A DNA stretch of 23,530 nucleotides from an uncultured Clostridia bacterium (GTDB lineage Bacteria > Bacillota > Clostridia > UBA1381). Positions within the stretch are counted from its first letter, which is position 1, and every line of letters begins with the position of its first letter. The stretch covers positions 1-23,530 of the forward strand of contig CAKSPW010000036.1 of NCBI GenBank assembly GCA_934486495.1, given 5' to 3'. The notes under the pieces are model-generated. The model saw only the letters and a list, made by a program, of their open reading frames with translations. It searched no databases and was not told the DNA's origin. This document shows positions 12,990-21,999 of the stretch, in pieces. The translations under genes and the position numbers were made by a program.

Positions 12990-14831
12990 ATGTACTTTAC
13001 CAATCGAGATAAAATATTAATGCAGGTTCAAAAGCCAACCAGATATACCGGCGGTGAGCTTAATGCGTGCATGAAGGATAAGGAAAAGGTTAATATAAGA
13101 TTCGGTTTTTGTTTCCCGGACTTGTATGAGATTGCAATGTCGCATTTGGGAATTAAAATACTTTATCATATATTAAACGAAAGAGAAGACACCTACTGCG
13201 AAAGAGTTTTTGCACCGTGGACAGATATGGAAAATCTGATGCGAAAGAACGATATGAAGCTTTTTGCGCTTGAAACGGGCGATGAGGTTACAAATTTCGA
13301 TTTTCTCGGATTTACGCTTCAATATGAGCTTTCGTATTCAAATGTTGTAAATATGTTAGACCTTGCTGATGTTCCGCTTTACGCAAAGGACAGAAAAGCC
13401 GGACAGCCTTTTGTTTGTGCCGGCGGACCGTGTGCGTACAATGCCGAACCGATTGCCGATTTTATAGATTTGTTCATGCTCGGCGAGGGTGAGGAGGTTA
13501 TAAACGAGCTTATGGACGCATATGCCGAGTGGAAGGGCAGCGGAAAATCGAGAAAGGAATTTCTTGAGGCTGCGGCAGATATTCCCGGTGTGTACGTTCC
13601 GTCGTTTTATGACGTTGAATATAATGAGGACGGTACAGTAAAGGAAATTAAGCCAAACAATCCGCACGCACCGAAAACAATCAAAAAACGTATAATGACC
13701 GATTTTTCAAATGCTTTTACGCCTGAAAAGGTTATTGTTCCGTTCGGTGAGGTTGTGCATGACAGAGCCGTTTTGGAGGTATTCAGAGGCTGTATAAGAG
13801 GCTGTCGCTTTTGCCAGGCGGGATATGTTTACAGACCGGTAAGACAAAGAAGTGCGGACAGACTTATTGATGTTGCCGAAAAGCTTCTTTCATCAACCGG
13901 CTTTGATGAGATTTCTCTTTCATCGCTGTCAACAAGTGATTATACCGAGCTGCCGGAGCTTACAAGCAGGCTTTTGGAAATAACGGAGAAGAAAAAGATA
14001 AATCTTTCGCTTCCGTCGCTCAGAATAGATAATTTTTCTCTTGAGCTTATGAAAAAAATTCAAAAGGTGAGAAAATCGGGCATTACATTTGCGCCCGAGG
14101 CAGGCACTCAGCGACTGCGTGACGTTATAAACAAAAACATAACGGAGCAGGATATAATGCACTCTGTCAGAATGCTGTTTGACGGCGGATATACGACAGT
14201 TAAGCTTTACTTCATGGTCGGACTTCCCACGGAAACGAGAGAGGACGTTGAGGGTATAGCGGCACTTGCCGAAAAGGTGCTTTCCGTTTATTTTGAAACT
14301 CCAAAGGAAAACCGTGCAAAGAACATAAACATAACCGTCAGCACTTCAAACTTTGTTCCGAAGCCTTTCACCGCTTTTCAGTGGGCAAGACAGGCAACAA
14401 GAGATGAAATGATTGAAAAGCAGAATATTCTGAAGGGCGCAATTAAATCAAAGCGCATACGATATAATTGGCACGATAACAAAACAAGCTATCTTGAGGG
14501 TGTGTTTGCACGAGGCGACAGAAAACTTGCAAAGGTTATAGAAAGAGCCGTTAAACTCGGCTGTAAATTTGACGGCTGGAACGAGCATTTTAATTTTGAG
14601 CTTTGGATGCAGGCATTTGACGAATGCGGAGTCAATCCTGATTTTTATACGTCTAGAGAACGTTCATATGACGAGATTTTCCCGTGGGAGCATATAGATG
14701 TCGGCGTTACGAAGAAGTTTTTGCAAAACGAAAGCGAAAAAGCGCACAGAGGAGAAACTACTCAAAATTGCCGTGAAAAATGCGCAGGCTGCGGCGCCGC
14801 ATCGTTTAAAACGGGGGTTTGCTATGAGTAA
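12990..14831 (+). CDS. TIGR03960 family B12-binding/radical SAM protein
   Basis: This 613-residue protein has an N-terminal cobalamin-binding-like domain (about 35-190). A radical SAM core follows, with the iron-sulfur motif CIRGCRFC at 268-275, then GTQRLRDVINKNI and the VGLPTET motif. The C-terminus carries a further cysteine cluster, C594, C598, C601 and C611, perhaps for a second iron-sulfur cluster or zinc. The reaction is unknown. TIGR03960 proteins are normally found with, or fused to, a DUF2344 domain, here the next gene. AGGAGA precedes the ATG. The stop overlaps the next start by 8 nt. In many Clostridia this pair lies near ribosomal and RNase G genes, which suggests RNA or ribosome modification, but those genes are absent here. 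Confidence 0.93.
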   Translation: MYFTNRDKILMQVQKPTRYTGGELNACMKDKEKVNIRFGFCFPDLYEIAMSHLGIKILYHILNEREDTYCERVFAPWTDMENLMRKNDMKLFALETGDEVTNFDFLGFTLQYELSYSNVVNMLDLADVPLYAKDRKAGQPFVCAGGPCAYNAEPIADFIDLFMLGEGEEVINELMDAYAEWKGSGKSRKEFLEAAADIPGVYVPSFYDVEYNEDGTVKEIKPNNPHAPKTIKKRIMTDFSNAFTPEKVIVPFGEVVHDRAVLEVFRGCIRGCRFCQAGYVYRPVRQRSADRLIDVAEKLLSSTGFDEISLSSLSTSDYTELPELTSRLLEITEKKKINLSLPSLRIDNFSLELMKKIQKVRKSGITFAPEAGTQRLRDVINKNITEQDIMHSVRMLFDGGYTTVKLYFMVGLPTETREDVEGIAALAEKVLSVYFETPKENRAKNINITVSTSNFVPKPFTAFQWARQATRDEMIEKQNILKGAIKSKRIRYNWHDNKTSYLEGVFARGDRKLAKVIERAVKLGCKFDGWNEHFNFELWMQAFDECGVNPDFYTSRERSYDEIFPWEHIDVGVTKKFLQNESEKAHRGETTQNCREKCAGCGAASFKTGVCYE

Positions 14832-15486
14832 GTACATTTTAAAATATACACGTGACGAGCGTGTAAAATACATCTCTCACCTTGATTTTATGCGTCTTTT
14901 TCACAGAACGGTAAGAAGAAGCGGAGTAGATTTTCTTTATTCCGAGGGCTTTAATCCGCACCCTGTGATGACGGTTGCAATGCCGCTTTCGGTCGGCGTA
15001 ACATCGGGCGGAGAATATATGAAGGTCGGATTTACCGATGAGTTTTCACCCGAGGAGATAGTACGGCGCATAAACAGCGCTTTCCCTCCGGGGTATGAAA
15101 TAACCGGAATTTACAAGCTTTCGGCAAAAGAAATTGATATAAACAAGATAAACAGAGCCGAATACACCGTTATGGCGGAGCTTGCGGACGGTGCAAAGCC
15201 GTGCAATATTGAAAAGGTATTAAAAAACGAGTCGCTTGTGGTTATGAAAAAAACAAAAAGCGGCGAGAAGGAGTCAGATATAAGAAGCTATATCTACTCT
15301 CTCAGAGAGGAAAAGACGGAAGGAAATATCGTTACTTATAAAATGTGTGTTTCATGCGGAAACGAATATAATCTGAAGCCGGAAACTGTTATAGCCGCAC
15401 TTGAAAAATATGATGAATGCTTTAAAACGTCATTTATTTGCGTAAGGCGTGACAGACTGATTCTTCCGAACAATGCGGAAATCTGA
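14824..15486 (+). CDS. TIGR03936/DUF2344 radical SAM-associated protein
   Basis: This 220-residue protein starts MSKYILKYTRDERVKYISHLDFMRLFHRTVRR and continues with SEGFNPHPVMTVAMPLSVGVTSGGEY; both segments are the DUF2344 signatures. Family members are fused to, or encoded beside, TIGR03960 radical SAM proteins and probably serve as a substrate or RNA-binding partner. The start ATG 14824 overlaps the upstream stop by 8 nt and has a GGGGG site, so translation is coupled and the proteins are likely made in equal amounts. The same frame is open further upstream to 14698, but that part is only the shadow of the upstream gene. The role is unknown. Confidence 0.92.
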   Translation: MSKYILKYTRDERVKYISHLDFMRLFHRTVRRSGVDFLYSEGFNPHPVMTVAMPLSVGVTSGGEYMKVGFTDEFSPEEIVRRINSAFPPGYEITGIYKLSAKEIDINKINRAEYTVMAELADGAKPCNIEKVLKNESLVVMKKTKSGEKESDIRSYIYSLREEKTEGNIVTYKMCVSCGNEYNLKPETVIAALEKYDECFKTSFICVRRDRLILPNNAEI

Positions 15487-15517
15487 AATAATTTGGGTTT
15501 TGAAAGAGGTGCTGTGA

Positions 15518-16708
15518 ATGATTACCAAGTCACTTATCACAACGATATACGAGGCGGCGGCAATTCAGCGTTGGAACGACCACATACGTCCGTGGACAGG
15601 CTTTACGGAGCTTGACAAGCAGGCGCATAAGATGTTTTACGCATACGTGCTTGCAAAATGCGAGGGCGAAAAGGTTAATTGGAAACGTCTTACGGAGGGC
15701 GGTATATTTGAATTTTTCCACAGAATTATTCTTACCGATATAAAGCCTCCCATTTATCACCGTCTTGTAAAAGAAAAGGGTAAGCAGTTAAACGATTGGG
15801 TTTTAACACAGCTGGAGCCGATTTTAAAGCCGATAAAAGGCGGATTTTTCGAGCGTATGAAAATGTATTACGAGGATAAATCGTACAGTGCGCTTGAAAA
15901 GGAAATTTTAACGGCGGCTCATTATCAGGCTACATACTTTGAATTTCAGATTATATATCCGCTCAACACAAAAACATACGAAATTGAAAGCGTTAAGGCG
16001 GAAATGGCAAAGGGTCTTGCAAGATGCGACACGTTCGAGGGCTACAAATACTTTATGGGAAGTCCGTATTTGGGCGAGTTTATGTCGCTTTTAGGTAAGC
16101 TTCGCTATCAGCAGCGCTGGGCAAAGGCGTCGAGAATGCCGAATACGTTCGTTATGGGGCATATGCTTGTTGTTGCAATTCTTTCATATTTTTCGGCACT
16201 TGAGGCAGGATGCTGTGAAAGACGGCTTGTAAACGACTTTTTCGGCGGCTTGTTTCACGATATTCCCGAAGCGCTTACACGGGATATAGTATCACCCGTA
16301 AAAACGGGCGTTCAGGGTCTTGACGATATAATAAAGGGCATTGAGGACGATGAAATGGAAAATTCCGTCTTTAAGCTTTTACCGAAAAAGTGGCATGATG
16401 AGGTAAGATATTTTACAAAGGATGAATTTACCTCGAAAATTGTGTATGACGGAGAAATTGTACCGACAACATCCGATAAGATAAACGAGTGCTTCAATGA
16501 CGACGCTTACAATCCGATTGACGGTGAAATAATACGCTGCTGCGACCATTTGTCGGCATTTTTGGAGGCATATTTGTCGCTTGAATACGGAATACGTCCG
16601 GCACCGCTTACGTCGGGATACAAGCATCTTTTGGAAAAATATAAAAACAAGGTGGTTGCCGGTGTTGATTTCGGTGAGATTTTTGAGTATTTTAAATTAG
16701 AGGACTGA
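15518..16708 (+). CDS. Tandem HD-domain hydrolase (YfbR-like), N-terminal copy degenerate
   Basis: This 396-residue protein appears to be two HD lobes. The C-terminal lobe is complete: H215 (VMGH), H247-D248 (GGLFHDIPEALTRDI) and D343 (CCDHLSAFLEAY), the metal-binding residues of the YfbR/HD class of metal-dependent phosphohydrolases, some of which act on 5'-deoxynucleotides. The N-terminal lobe aligns with it by eye: IQRWNDHIRP (16-25) against QQRWAKASRMP, H37 against H215, FFHRIILTDI (66-75) against LFHDIPEALTRDI, and AAHYQATYFE (133-142) against CCDHLSAFLE. It has Arg in place of the HD Asp and lacks the last Asp. The start has AGAGG about 8 nt upstream. recX follows 1 nt after the stop. 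The substrate is unknown. Confidence 0.85.
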   Translation: MITKSLITTIYEAAAIQRWNDHIRPWTGFTELDKQAHKMFYAYVLAKCEGEKVNWKRLTEGGIFEFFHRIILTDIKPPIYHRLVKEKGKQLNDWVLTQLEPILKPIKGGFFERMKMYYEDKSYSALEKEILTAAHYQATYFEFQIIYPLNTKTYEIESVKAEMAKGLARCDTFEGYKYFMGSPYLGEFMSLLGKLRYQQRWAKASRMPNTFVMGHMLVVAILSYFSALEAGCCERRLVNDFFGGLFHDIPEALTRDIVSPVKTGVQGLDDIIKGIEDDEMENSVFKLLPKKWHDEVRYFTKDEFTSKIVYDGEIVPTTSDKINECFNDDAYNPIDGEIIRCCDHLSAFLEAYLSLEYGIRPAPLTSGYKHLLEKYKNKVVAGVDFGEIFEYFKLED

Positions 16709-16709
16709 A

Positions 16710-17174
16710 ATGGAAGAAAACAAAAAAAGCTTTGAAGATGTAAAAGAAAAGGCGCTCAGGCTTTTGGAATACAGAAGTCACTCGGCAAAGGAGCTTACCG
16801 ATAAGCTTAAAAGATTCGGGGCGGACGAGGAGGATATTGAGCGCACCGTTGAGTTTTGCACCGAATACAATTTTTTAAACGATGAAAAATACGCATATGC
16901 GCTTGCGCATGATCTTGCAAATCTTAAAAAGCTCGGCAAACGCAGAATTTATGCGGAGCTTAGGCAAAAGGGCATATCGGAGGAGATTGCCCGTGAGGTT
17001 TTGGAGGATTTTACCGATGATGAAGATACGCTTTTGAGTCTTGTTGAAAAAAAGGCGCAGGGCAATTTTGAAAGAAAAAACCGTGATAAGATTATAAGAT
17101 ATTTTATGTACAGAGGTTATGAGCTGACAGATATAAAAAATGCTTTGGAAAGGTTAATGACAGATGAATTTTAA
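16710..17174 (+). CDS. recX: Regulatory protein RecX
   Basis: RecX binds RecA filaments and limits recombinase activity. The 154-residue length and three tandem three-helix repeats fit the family. The first holds ALRLLEYRSHSAKELTDKL (15-33); the second holds FLNDEKYAYALAHDLANLKKLGKRRIYAELRQKGI; the third ends with IIRYFMYRGYELTDIKNAL. The start is ATG 16710, 1 nt after the HD gene stop, with AGAGGA just upstream. It overlaps rimO by 11 nt. recA is not in this window, so any coupling is functional rather than by neighbourhood. Confidence 0.93.
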   Translation: MEENKKSFEDVKEKALRLLEYRSHSAKELTDKLKRFGADEEDIERTVEFCTEYNFLNDEKYAYALAHDLANLKKLGKRRIYAELRQKGISEEIAREVLEDFTDDEDTLLSLVEKKAQGNFERKNRDKIIRYFMYRGYELTDIKNALERLMTDEF

Positions 17175-18495
17175 TATTGGAATGATTTCACTCGGATGCG
17201 CAAAAAACACAACCGATTCGGAAATAATGCTCGGCGTTTTGTCGAAAAAGGGTGCAAAGCTCGTAAATAATGCGGCGGATGCCGATGTTATAATCGTAAA
17301 CACCTGCGGCTTTATAGAAAGCGCAAAACAGGAGTCTATCGACACAATTCTTGAAATGGCGGAGTACAAAAAGGGCAGATGCAGACTTTTGATAGTGACA
17401 GGCTGTCTTGCAGAGCGATACAACGAGGAGGTTTTAAGAGAATTTCCTGAGATTGACGCAATTGTAGGCGTTGGAGATTACGATAAAATTGCCGAAATAA
17501 TAGATATTGCCACAACGGGTGAACGTCCTGCCGTTTACGGACATATGGACTGCGATGTACCCGAGGGTTTGCCGAGAATACTTACAACGGGCAGCACGTC
17601 GGCGTATATTAAAATTGCCGAAGGCTGTGACAATAACTGTACCTACTGTGCCATACCTAAAATAAGAGGAAGATACAGAAGCAGGAAAGAGGAAGATATT
17701 TTAGATGAGGCACAAAAGCTTGCAAATGACGGAATAAAGGAGCTTATTGTAATTGCCCAGGATACGACGCGTTACGGAATTGACATTTACGGCGAGTATC
17801 GGTTGGCGGAGCTTTTGAGAAAGCTTTGCAGAATTGACGGCTTGAGATGGATAAGAGTACACTATTTCTACACCGAGGCGATAACGGACGAGCTGATCGA
17901 CGTTTTTGCCGCCGAGGAAAAGCTTTGTCCTTATATAGATATGCCGATTCAGCATATTAACAACGATATTTTGCGCCGTATGGCAAGGAGAACAACTTCT
18001 GCCGAGATAAGAAAAAGAATAATTGATTTACGTGAAAGAATACCGAACGTTACCATAAGAACGTCAATTATTGTCGGATTTCCGGGTGAAACAGAGGAGC
18101 AGTTTGACGAGCTTTGCGATTTTGTAAGCGAGGCACGGTTTGAAAGAATGGGTGTATTTACATATTCACCCGAGGAGAATACGCCTGCAGCTACGTTTGA
18201 CGGTCAAATTGATGAGGAAACAAAGAAAAGTCGTTTTGATACGCTTATGAGCATACAAAGAGATATAAGCCTTGAAAAAAATGCGGATAAGCTTGGCGAT
18301 ATTGTAGAAGTTTTGTGCGAGGGCTACGATGAGGATTGCTTTATGTACTTCGGCAGAAGCAAAGCTGACGGAATAGACGTTGACGGTCTTGTTTATTTTG
18401 CGGCTGAGGACGAGGTTAAAATGGGCGAATTTGTTAAGGTTGAGATTCTCGACTGCGATGAATACGACCTTACCGGAAGGAGAGTAGATCAGTGA
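17164..18495 (+). CDS. rimO: Ribosomal protein S12 methylthiotransferase RimO
   Basis: RimO is a radical SAM enzyme that adds a methylthio group to the conserved aspartate of ribosomal protein S12. The 443 residues contain the N-terminal MTTase domain with cluster ligands C12 (GCAKN), C48 (NTCGF) and C81 (TGCLAERY). The radical SAM motif CDNNCTYC is at 155-162, and a C-terminal TRAM domain (about 375-443) ends in DLTGRRVD. MISLGCAKNTTDSE (7-20) and the IPKIRGRYRSR segment (164-174) separate it from the tRNA-modifying MiaB and MtaB. It overlaps recX by 11 nt and its stop overlaps the pgsA start by 1 nt, so all three are coupled. Confidence 0.96.
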   Translation: MNFNIGMISLGCAKNTTDSEIMLGVLSKKGAKLVNNAADADVIIVNTCGFIESAKQESIDTILEMAEYKKGRCRLLIVTGCLAERYNEEVLREFPEIDAIVGVGDYDKIAEIIDIATTGERPAVYGHMDCDVPEGLPRILTTGSTSAYIKIAEGCDNNCTYCAIPKIRGRYRSRKEEDILDEAQKLANDGIKELIVIAQDTTRYGIDIYGEYRLAELLRKLCRIDGLRWIRVHYFYTEAITDELIDVFAAEEKLCPYIDMPIQHINNDILRRMARRTTSAEIRKRIIDLRERIPNVTIRTSIIVGFPGETEEQFDELCDFVSEARFERMGVFTYSPEENTPAATFDGQIDEETKKSRFDTLMSIQRDISLEKNADKLGDIVEVLCEGYDEDCFMYFGRSKADGIDVDGLVYFAAEDEVKMGEFVKVEILDCDEYDLTGRRVDQ

Positions 18496-19037
18496 TGAAT
18501 ACACCGAATAAGCTTACGCTCTTGAGAGTTATACTTGTACCCGTGTTCATGGCGGCGGCTCTTATGGACGGAAAACCTGCCATGGCGGCGGCTCTTGCGG
18601 TATTTGTTATTGCGTCCGTTACCGATTTGCTTGACGGTAAGCTTGCAAGAAAGTACAATCAGGTTACAACGTTCGGTAAATTTGCCGACCCGCTTGCGGA
18701 TAAGCTTCTCATTTGCGCCGCATTTCTTGTACTTGTTGATAAGGAGCTTATTTCACCGTGGGTTTTGATTATCGTGCTTTTCAGAGAATTTGCCGTATCG
18801 GGAGTTCGTCTTGTTGCCGCAGGCACGGGCGAGGTGATAGCGGCGAGTATTTGGGGAAAGCTTAAAACGGTTTCTCAAATGGTTGCGGTCATAGTGGCGT
18901 TTTTGCTTTTAATATTCCCGATTGGGCGTGCGGACTTTGTTATAATAAATGTTTTTGTTTGGATTTCAACGGTTCTCACGATAGTATCGGGATTTGATTA
19001 TATATATAAAAGCAGAGGACTGCTCACGTTTAAATAA
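18495..19037 (+). CDS. pgsA: CDP-diacylglycerol-glycerol-3-phosphate 3-phosphatidyltransferase
   Basis: PgsA makes phosphatidylglycerol phosphate from CDP-diacylglycerol in the cytoplasmic membrane, the committed step to phosphatidylglycerol and cardiolipin. The 180-residue protein begins MNTPNKLTLLRV, as in Bacillus PgsA. It has the complete CDP-alcohol phosphotransferase motif: D44, D47-G48, A51-R52, G61, D65 and D69. About five membrane segments are visible. The start ATG 18495 overlaps the rimO stop (TGATG), with AAGGAG about 12 nt upstream; a GTG at 18492 is closer to that site and possible. The rimO-pgsA neighbourhood is common in Clostridia. Confidence 0.96.
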   Translation: MNTPNKLTLLRVILVPVFMAAALMDGKPAMAAALAVFVIASVTDLLDGKLARKYNQVTTFGKFADPLADKLLICAAFLVLVDKELISPWVLIIVLFREFAVSGVRLVAAGTGEVIAASIWGKLKTVSQMVAVIVAFLLLIFPIGRADFVIINVFVWISTVLTIVSGFDYIYKSRGLLTFK

Positions 19038-19061
19038 AACCGTTTTTTGAAAGGAAAAGTT

Positions 19062-20075
19062 ATGGGTATTTGTGAAGAAAGCAGAACGTATCCGAAAAAG
19101 CTTGCACTGATTTTGATGTGCGCCGTTATTGTCGTATCGGCTTTGATTTTTGCGCTGTTTGCGTTTTCCGATATCAAAAGCGTGCACAGCGGCGGAACAT
19201 TTGAAATAACCGACGGTATGAGCGTATCACAGGTTGCGGACGGGCTTAAAAACGATGGAATAATAAGATTTCCTTCGGCATTCAGACTTGTTTCAAAGCT
19301 TGAAAATTACGACAGAAAAATAAAACCCGGCACAATTAAAATCGAGCGGGGAATGAGCTATGACGATATACTTAATTTATGCGTAAACGCTGCGCCCGAG
19401 CTTAATAAAATCGTAATCCCGGAGGGGTACGAGATAAAGGAAATAGCACAAAAGGTGTCGAATCTCGTATCGGAGGAGGATTTTTATAATGCACTTTCGG
19501 AAAAATACGATTATAAATTTCTTGAAAATATCCCGGAAAGAGAAGTGCTGCTTGAGGGGTATTTGTTCCCGGCAACATACGAGTTTAAAGACGGCGTGAC
19601 GGCAAGAGAAATTGTAGATACCATGCTAAAAACGTTTGACGAGCATTTCCCCGATGAGTATTATAAGCGTGCAAAGGAGCTTAACATGACAACCGATGAG
19701 ATTGTAACGCTTGCCTCGATAATCGAGCGTGAATCGTCAAGCGGTGAGGAAAGACCGAAAATAGCGGGCGTTTTTTACAATCGTCTTAAGATTAATATGC
19801 GCCTTCAGTCATGCGCTACGGTGCAGTATATTTTAAAACAGAGAAAAGCTAATTTGTCTGCCGAGGATACGAAAATCAAGTCGCCTTACAATACATATCT
19901 TCATGAGGGACTTCCACCGGGACCTATTTCGTCACCGGGTGAGGAGTGTATAAAAGCGGCGCTTTATCCCGAAAGTACGGACGCGCTTTATTTTGTTCTC
20001 GGCTCTGACGGAAAGCATATTTTCTCAAAAACATATGAGGAACATTTAAAAGCCAAAAACAGAAAGGCTGAGTGA
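19062..20075 (+). CDS. mltG: Endolytic transglycosylase MltG (YceG-like)
   Basis: MltG cuts nascent glycan strands inside the membrane-proximal peptidoglycan and so sets strand length. This 337-residue protein has a cytoplasmic N-terminus, one membrane segment (about 14-36) and a LysM-like region (45-110). The catalytic domain has LLEGYLFP (163-170), LASIIERES (217-225) with probable catalytic Glu222, and GVFYNRL. The late HEGLPPGPISSPG motif is present. ATG 19062 is preceded by AAAGGA about 6 nt away; an upstream TTG at 19047 lacks this. It lies 24 nt after pgsA, and its stop region abuts trmR, as yrrL and yrrM do in Bacillus. Confidence 0.95.
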   Translation: MGICEESRTYPKKLALILMCAVIVVSALIFALFAFSDIKSVHSGGTFEITDGMSVSQVADGLKNDGIIRFPSAFRLVSKLENYDRKIKPGTIKIERGMSYDDILNLCVNAAPELNKIVIPEGYEIKEIAQKVSNLVSEEDFYNALSEKYDYKFLENIPEREVLLEGYLFPATYEFKDGVTAREIVDTMLKTFDEHFPDEYYKRAKELNMTTDEIVTLASIIERESSSGEERPKIAGVFYNRLKINMRLQSCATVQYILKQRKANLSAEDTKIKSPYNTYLHEGLPPGPISSPGEECIKAALYPESTDALYFVLGSDGKHIFSKTYEEHLKAKNRKAE

Positions 20076-20083
20076 TTTTTTTA

Positions 20084-20743
20084 ATGGTAGAATACGAAAA
20101 GGATGCGATAGTGCAGCCTTATGTTACGGAATATATAAGAAAAATTTTAAAAAAAAGAACAGGGATAATGAAAAAGTTTGAGGAGTACAATGAGAAAAAT
20201 GAAATTCCTGCCGTTCAGCCGGAAACAGCAAAGCTTTTGGAAACTCTTATCATGGCAAAACAGCCCAAAAAAATTCTTGAGGTAGGATGTGCGACAGGCT
20301 ACTCGGCAATGCTTATGGCGAATGCGTGCGACGCACATATTACAACGCTTGAATTTAATGAGGGAATGTACGAAAAGGCAAAATCAAACATAACTGAGGC
20401 GGGACTGTCGGACAGGATTGACGTTGTGTATACCGATGCGAGAGATTATATTTCATATATTGATGAGGACGAGGTTTTTGACGTTATATTCCTTGACGGG
20501 CCGAAGGCTCATTACATTCATATGCTCGACGATTGTATGCGGCTTCTTAAAAAGGGCGGTATGCTCATTTGCGACAATGTTCTCTACAAGGGCATGACGG
20601 CAACGGACGAGCTTGTTATAAGAAGAAAAATAACGATTGTAAAGCGGCTTAGAAAATTCATTTCGGAAATTACTAAAAGAGATGATATGGAAAGTGCCGT
20701 TTTATCTGTCGGTGACGGTGTGACAGTAAGTATAAAGAAGTGA
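20084..20743 (+). CDS. trmR: tRNA 5-hydroxyuridine methyltransferase TrmR (YrrM-like)
   Basis: This class I SAM O-methyltransferase of 219 residues has PKKILEVGCATGYSAMLMA as motif I, DVIFLDGPKAHY as the metal/substrate aspartate region, and ICDNVLYKGM. These match Bacillus TrmR (YrrM), which methylates 5-hydroxyuridine at tRNA wobble position 34 to 5-methoxyuridine. Context agrees: mltG lies upstream and a U32 protein, the family that makes the hydroxyuridine, lies downstream, as in Bacillus yrrL-yrrM-yrrN-yrrO. I chose ATG 20084. A GTG at 20072, overlapping the mltG stop and 4 nt after AAAGG, is a serious alternative. A catechol-type methyltransferase function is less likely. Confidence 0.87.
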   Translation: MVEYEKDAIVQPYVTEYIRKILKKRTGIMKKFEEYNEKNEIPAVQPETAKLLETLIMAKQPKKILEVGCATGYSAMLMANACDAHITTLEFNEGMYEKAKSNITEAGLSDRIDVVYTDARDYISYIDEDEVFDVIFLDGPKAHYIHMLDDCMRLLKKGGMLICDNVLYKGMTATDELVIRRKITIVKRLRKFISEITKRDDMESAVLSVGDGVTVSIKK

Positions 20744-20759
20744 AAGGATGATTTAAAAA

Positions 20760-21986
20760 ATGCAAAAGCCGGAGCTTTTGGCGCCCGGAGGCAGTCTTGA
20801 AAAGCTGAAATGCGCCATAATGTACGGTGCGGACGCTGTTTATATCGGCGGTGAATGCTTTTCACTGAGAGTGGCGGCGGAAAACTTTTCAACCGAGGAT
20901 ATAAAAGAGGGACTTTCATTCGCCCATGAACGCGGCAAAAAAGTGTATTTGACGGCGAACATAATTCCTCATAACAAAGATATAGATGAATTTGAGAGAT
21001 ATATCGGAGAGGTAAAGGATTTCGGATTTGACGGTATTTTGGTGTCCGACCCCGGAATGCTTGATATTGTAAGAGAAAAAGCGCCCGATTTGCCTATCCA
21101 TATAAGTACACAGGCGAACAATGTGAATTATCGTTCAGCACTGTTTTGGAAAAATCAGGGTGCGTCAAGAGTTGTTCTTGCACGTGAGATGACGCTTGAG
21201 GAAATAAAGGAAATTAAAGAAAAAACAGACGGACTTGAAATCGAAGCGTTTATACACGGCGCAATGTGCATATCGTATTCGGGCAGATGTCTTTTGTCGA
21301 ATTACATGACGGGTCGTGACTCGAATCAGGGAGCCTGCGCACATCCGTGCAGATGGAACTATTCACTCGTTGAGCAGACAAGACCGGGTGAGTACTTCGA
21401 TATTACCGAAAACGAGCGTGGGAGCTTTATATTCAACTCAAAGGATTTGTGCATGATTGAGCATATCCCGGAGCTTATTAAAAGCGGAATAACAAGCCTT
21501 AAAATAGAGGGCAGAGTTAAAACTCCGTTTTATGTTGCAACGGTTGTCGGTGCATACAGACGTGAGATTGACAAGTATTTTGCCGACCCGGACGGTTACT
21601 CGTTTGACGGTGCGGAGCTTGAGGAGCTTTGCAAGGTAAGCCACCGTCCGTACACAACAGGCTTTTATTTCGGCAGACCTGACTGTGACGGACAGGTTTA
21701 CACATCAAGCTCGTATATAAGAGATTATGACCTTATCGGCATTGTTGAGGATTATGACAGCAAAACGGGGCTTATGAGAGTATCTCAAAGAAACAGATTT
21801 TTTGAGGGCGAGGATATAGAAATAATAAGACCCGGAAAGCCTTTTATAAAGCAAAAGACAGCCGAGATGAGGAACGATCAAGGCGAGAGGATAACGGTTG
21901 CACCCCATGCGCAGATGACTGTTATCATGAAAGCCGACGATGAAGTATGCCCGGGTGCAATGCTGCGCAGAGCGGCACATCAGTGA
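20760..21986 (+). CDS. U32 family protein, likely tRNA U34 hydroxylase subunit (YrrO/TrhP-like)
   Basis: Although named peptidase U32, characterised relatives are iron-sulfur RNA hydroxylases. TrhP makes 5-hydroxyuridine at tRNA position 34 using prephenate. The 408-residue protein starts KPELLAPGGSLEKLKCAI, carries the U32 signature EAFIHGAMCISYSGRCLLS (162-180), and has C170, C177, C193 and C197 as probable cluster ligands. A C-terminal beta-barrel-like extension runs from about 320. The length fits the longer Bacillus subunit YrrO; the shorter YrrN is not visible here. AAAGGA lies 11 nt before the ATG, 16 nt after trmR. The pairing supports sequential hydroxylation then methylation of U34. 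Confidence 0.9.
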   Translation: MQKPELLAPGGSLEKLKCAIMYGADAVYIGGECFSLRVAAENFSTEDIKEGLSFAHERGKKVYLTANIIPHNKDIDEFERYIGEVKDFGFDGILVSDPGMLDIVREKAPDLPIHISTQANNVNYRSALFWKNQGASRVVLAREMTLEEIKEIKEKTDGLEIEAFIHGAMCISYSGRCLLSNYMTGRDSNQGACAHPCRWNYSLVEQTRPGEYFDITENERGSFIFNSKDLCMIEHIPELIKSGITSLKIEGRVKTPFYVATVVGAYRREIDKYFADPDGYSFDGAELEELCKVSHRPYTTGFYFGRPDCDGQVYTSSSYIRDYDLIGIVEDYDSKTGLMRVSQRNRFFEGEDIEIIRPGKPFIKQKTAEMRNDQGERITVAPHAQMTVIMKADDEVCPGAMLRRAAHQ

Positions 21987-21999
21987 AAGGAGAAAGCTT

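Noticed and set aside
14698..14823. Upstream extension of the DUF2344 frame
   Set aside because: This part overlaps the TIGR03960 coding region; family homology and a GGGGG site place the start at ATG 14824.
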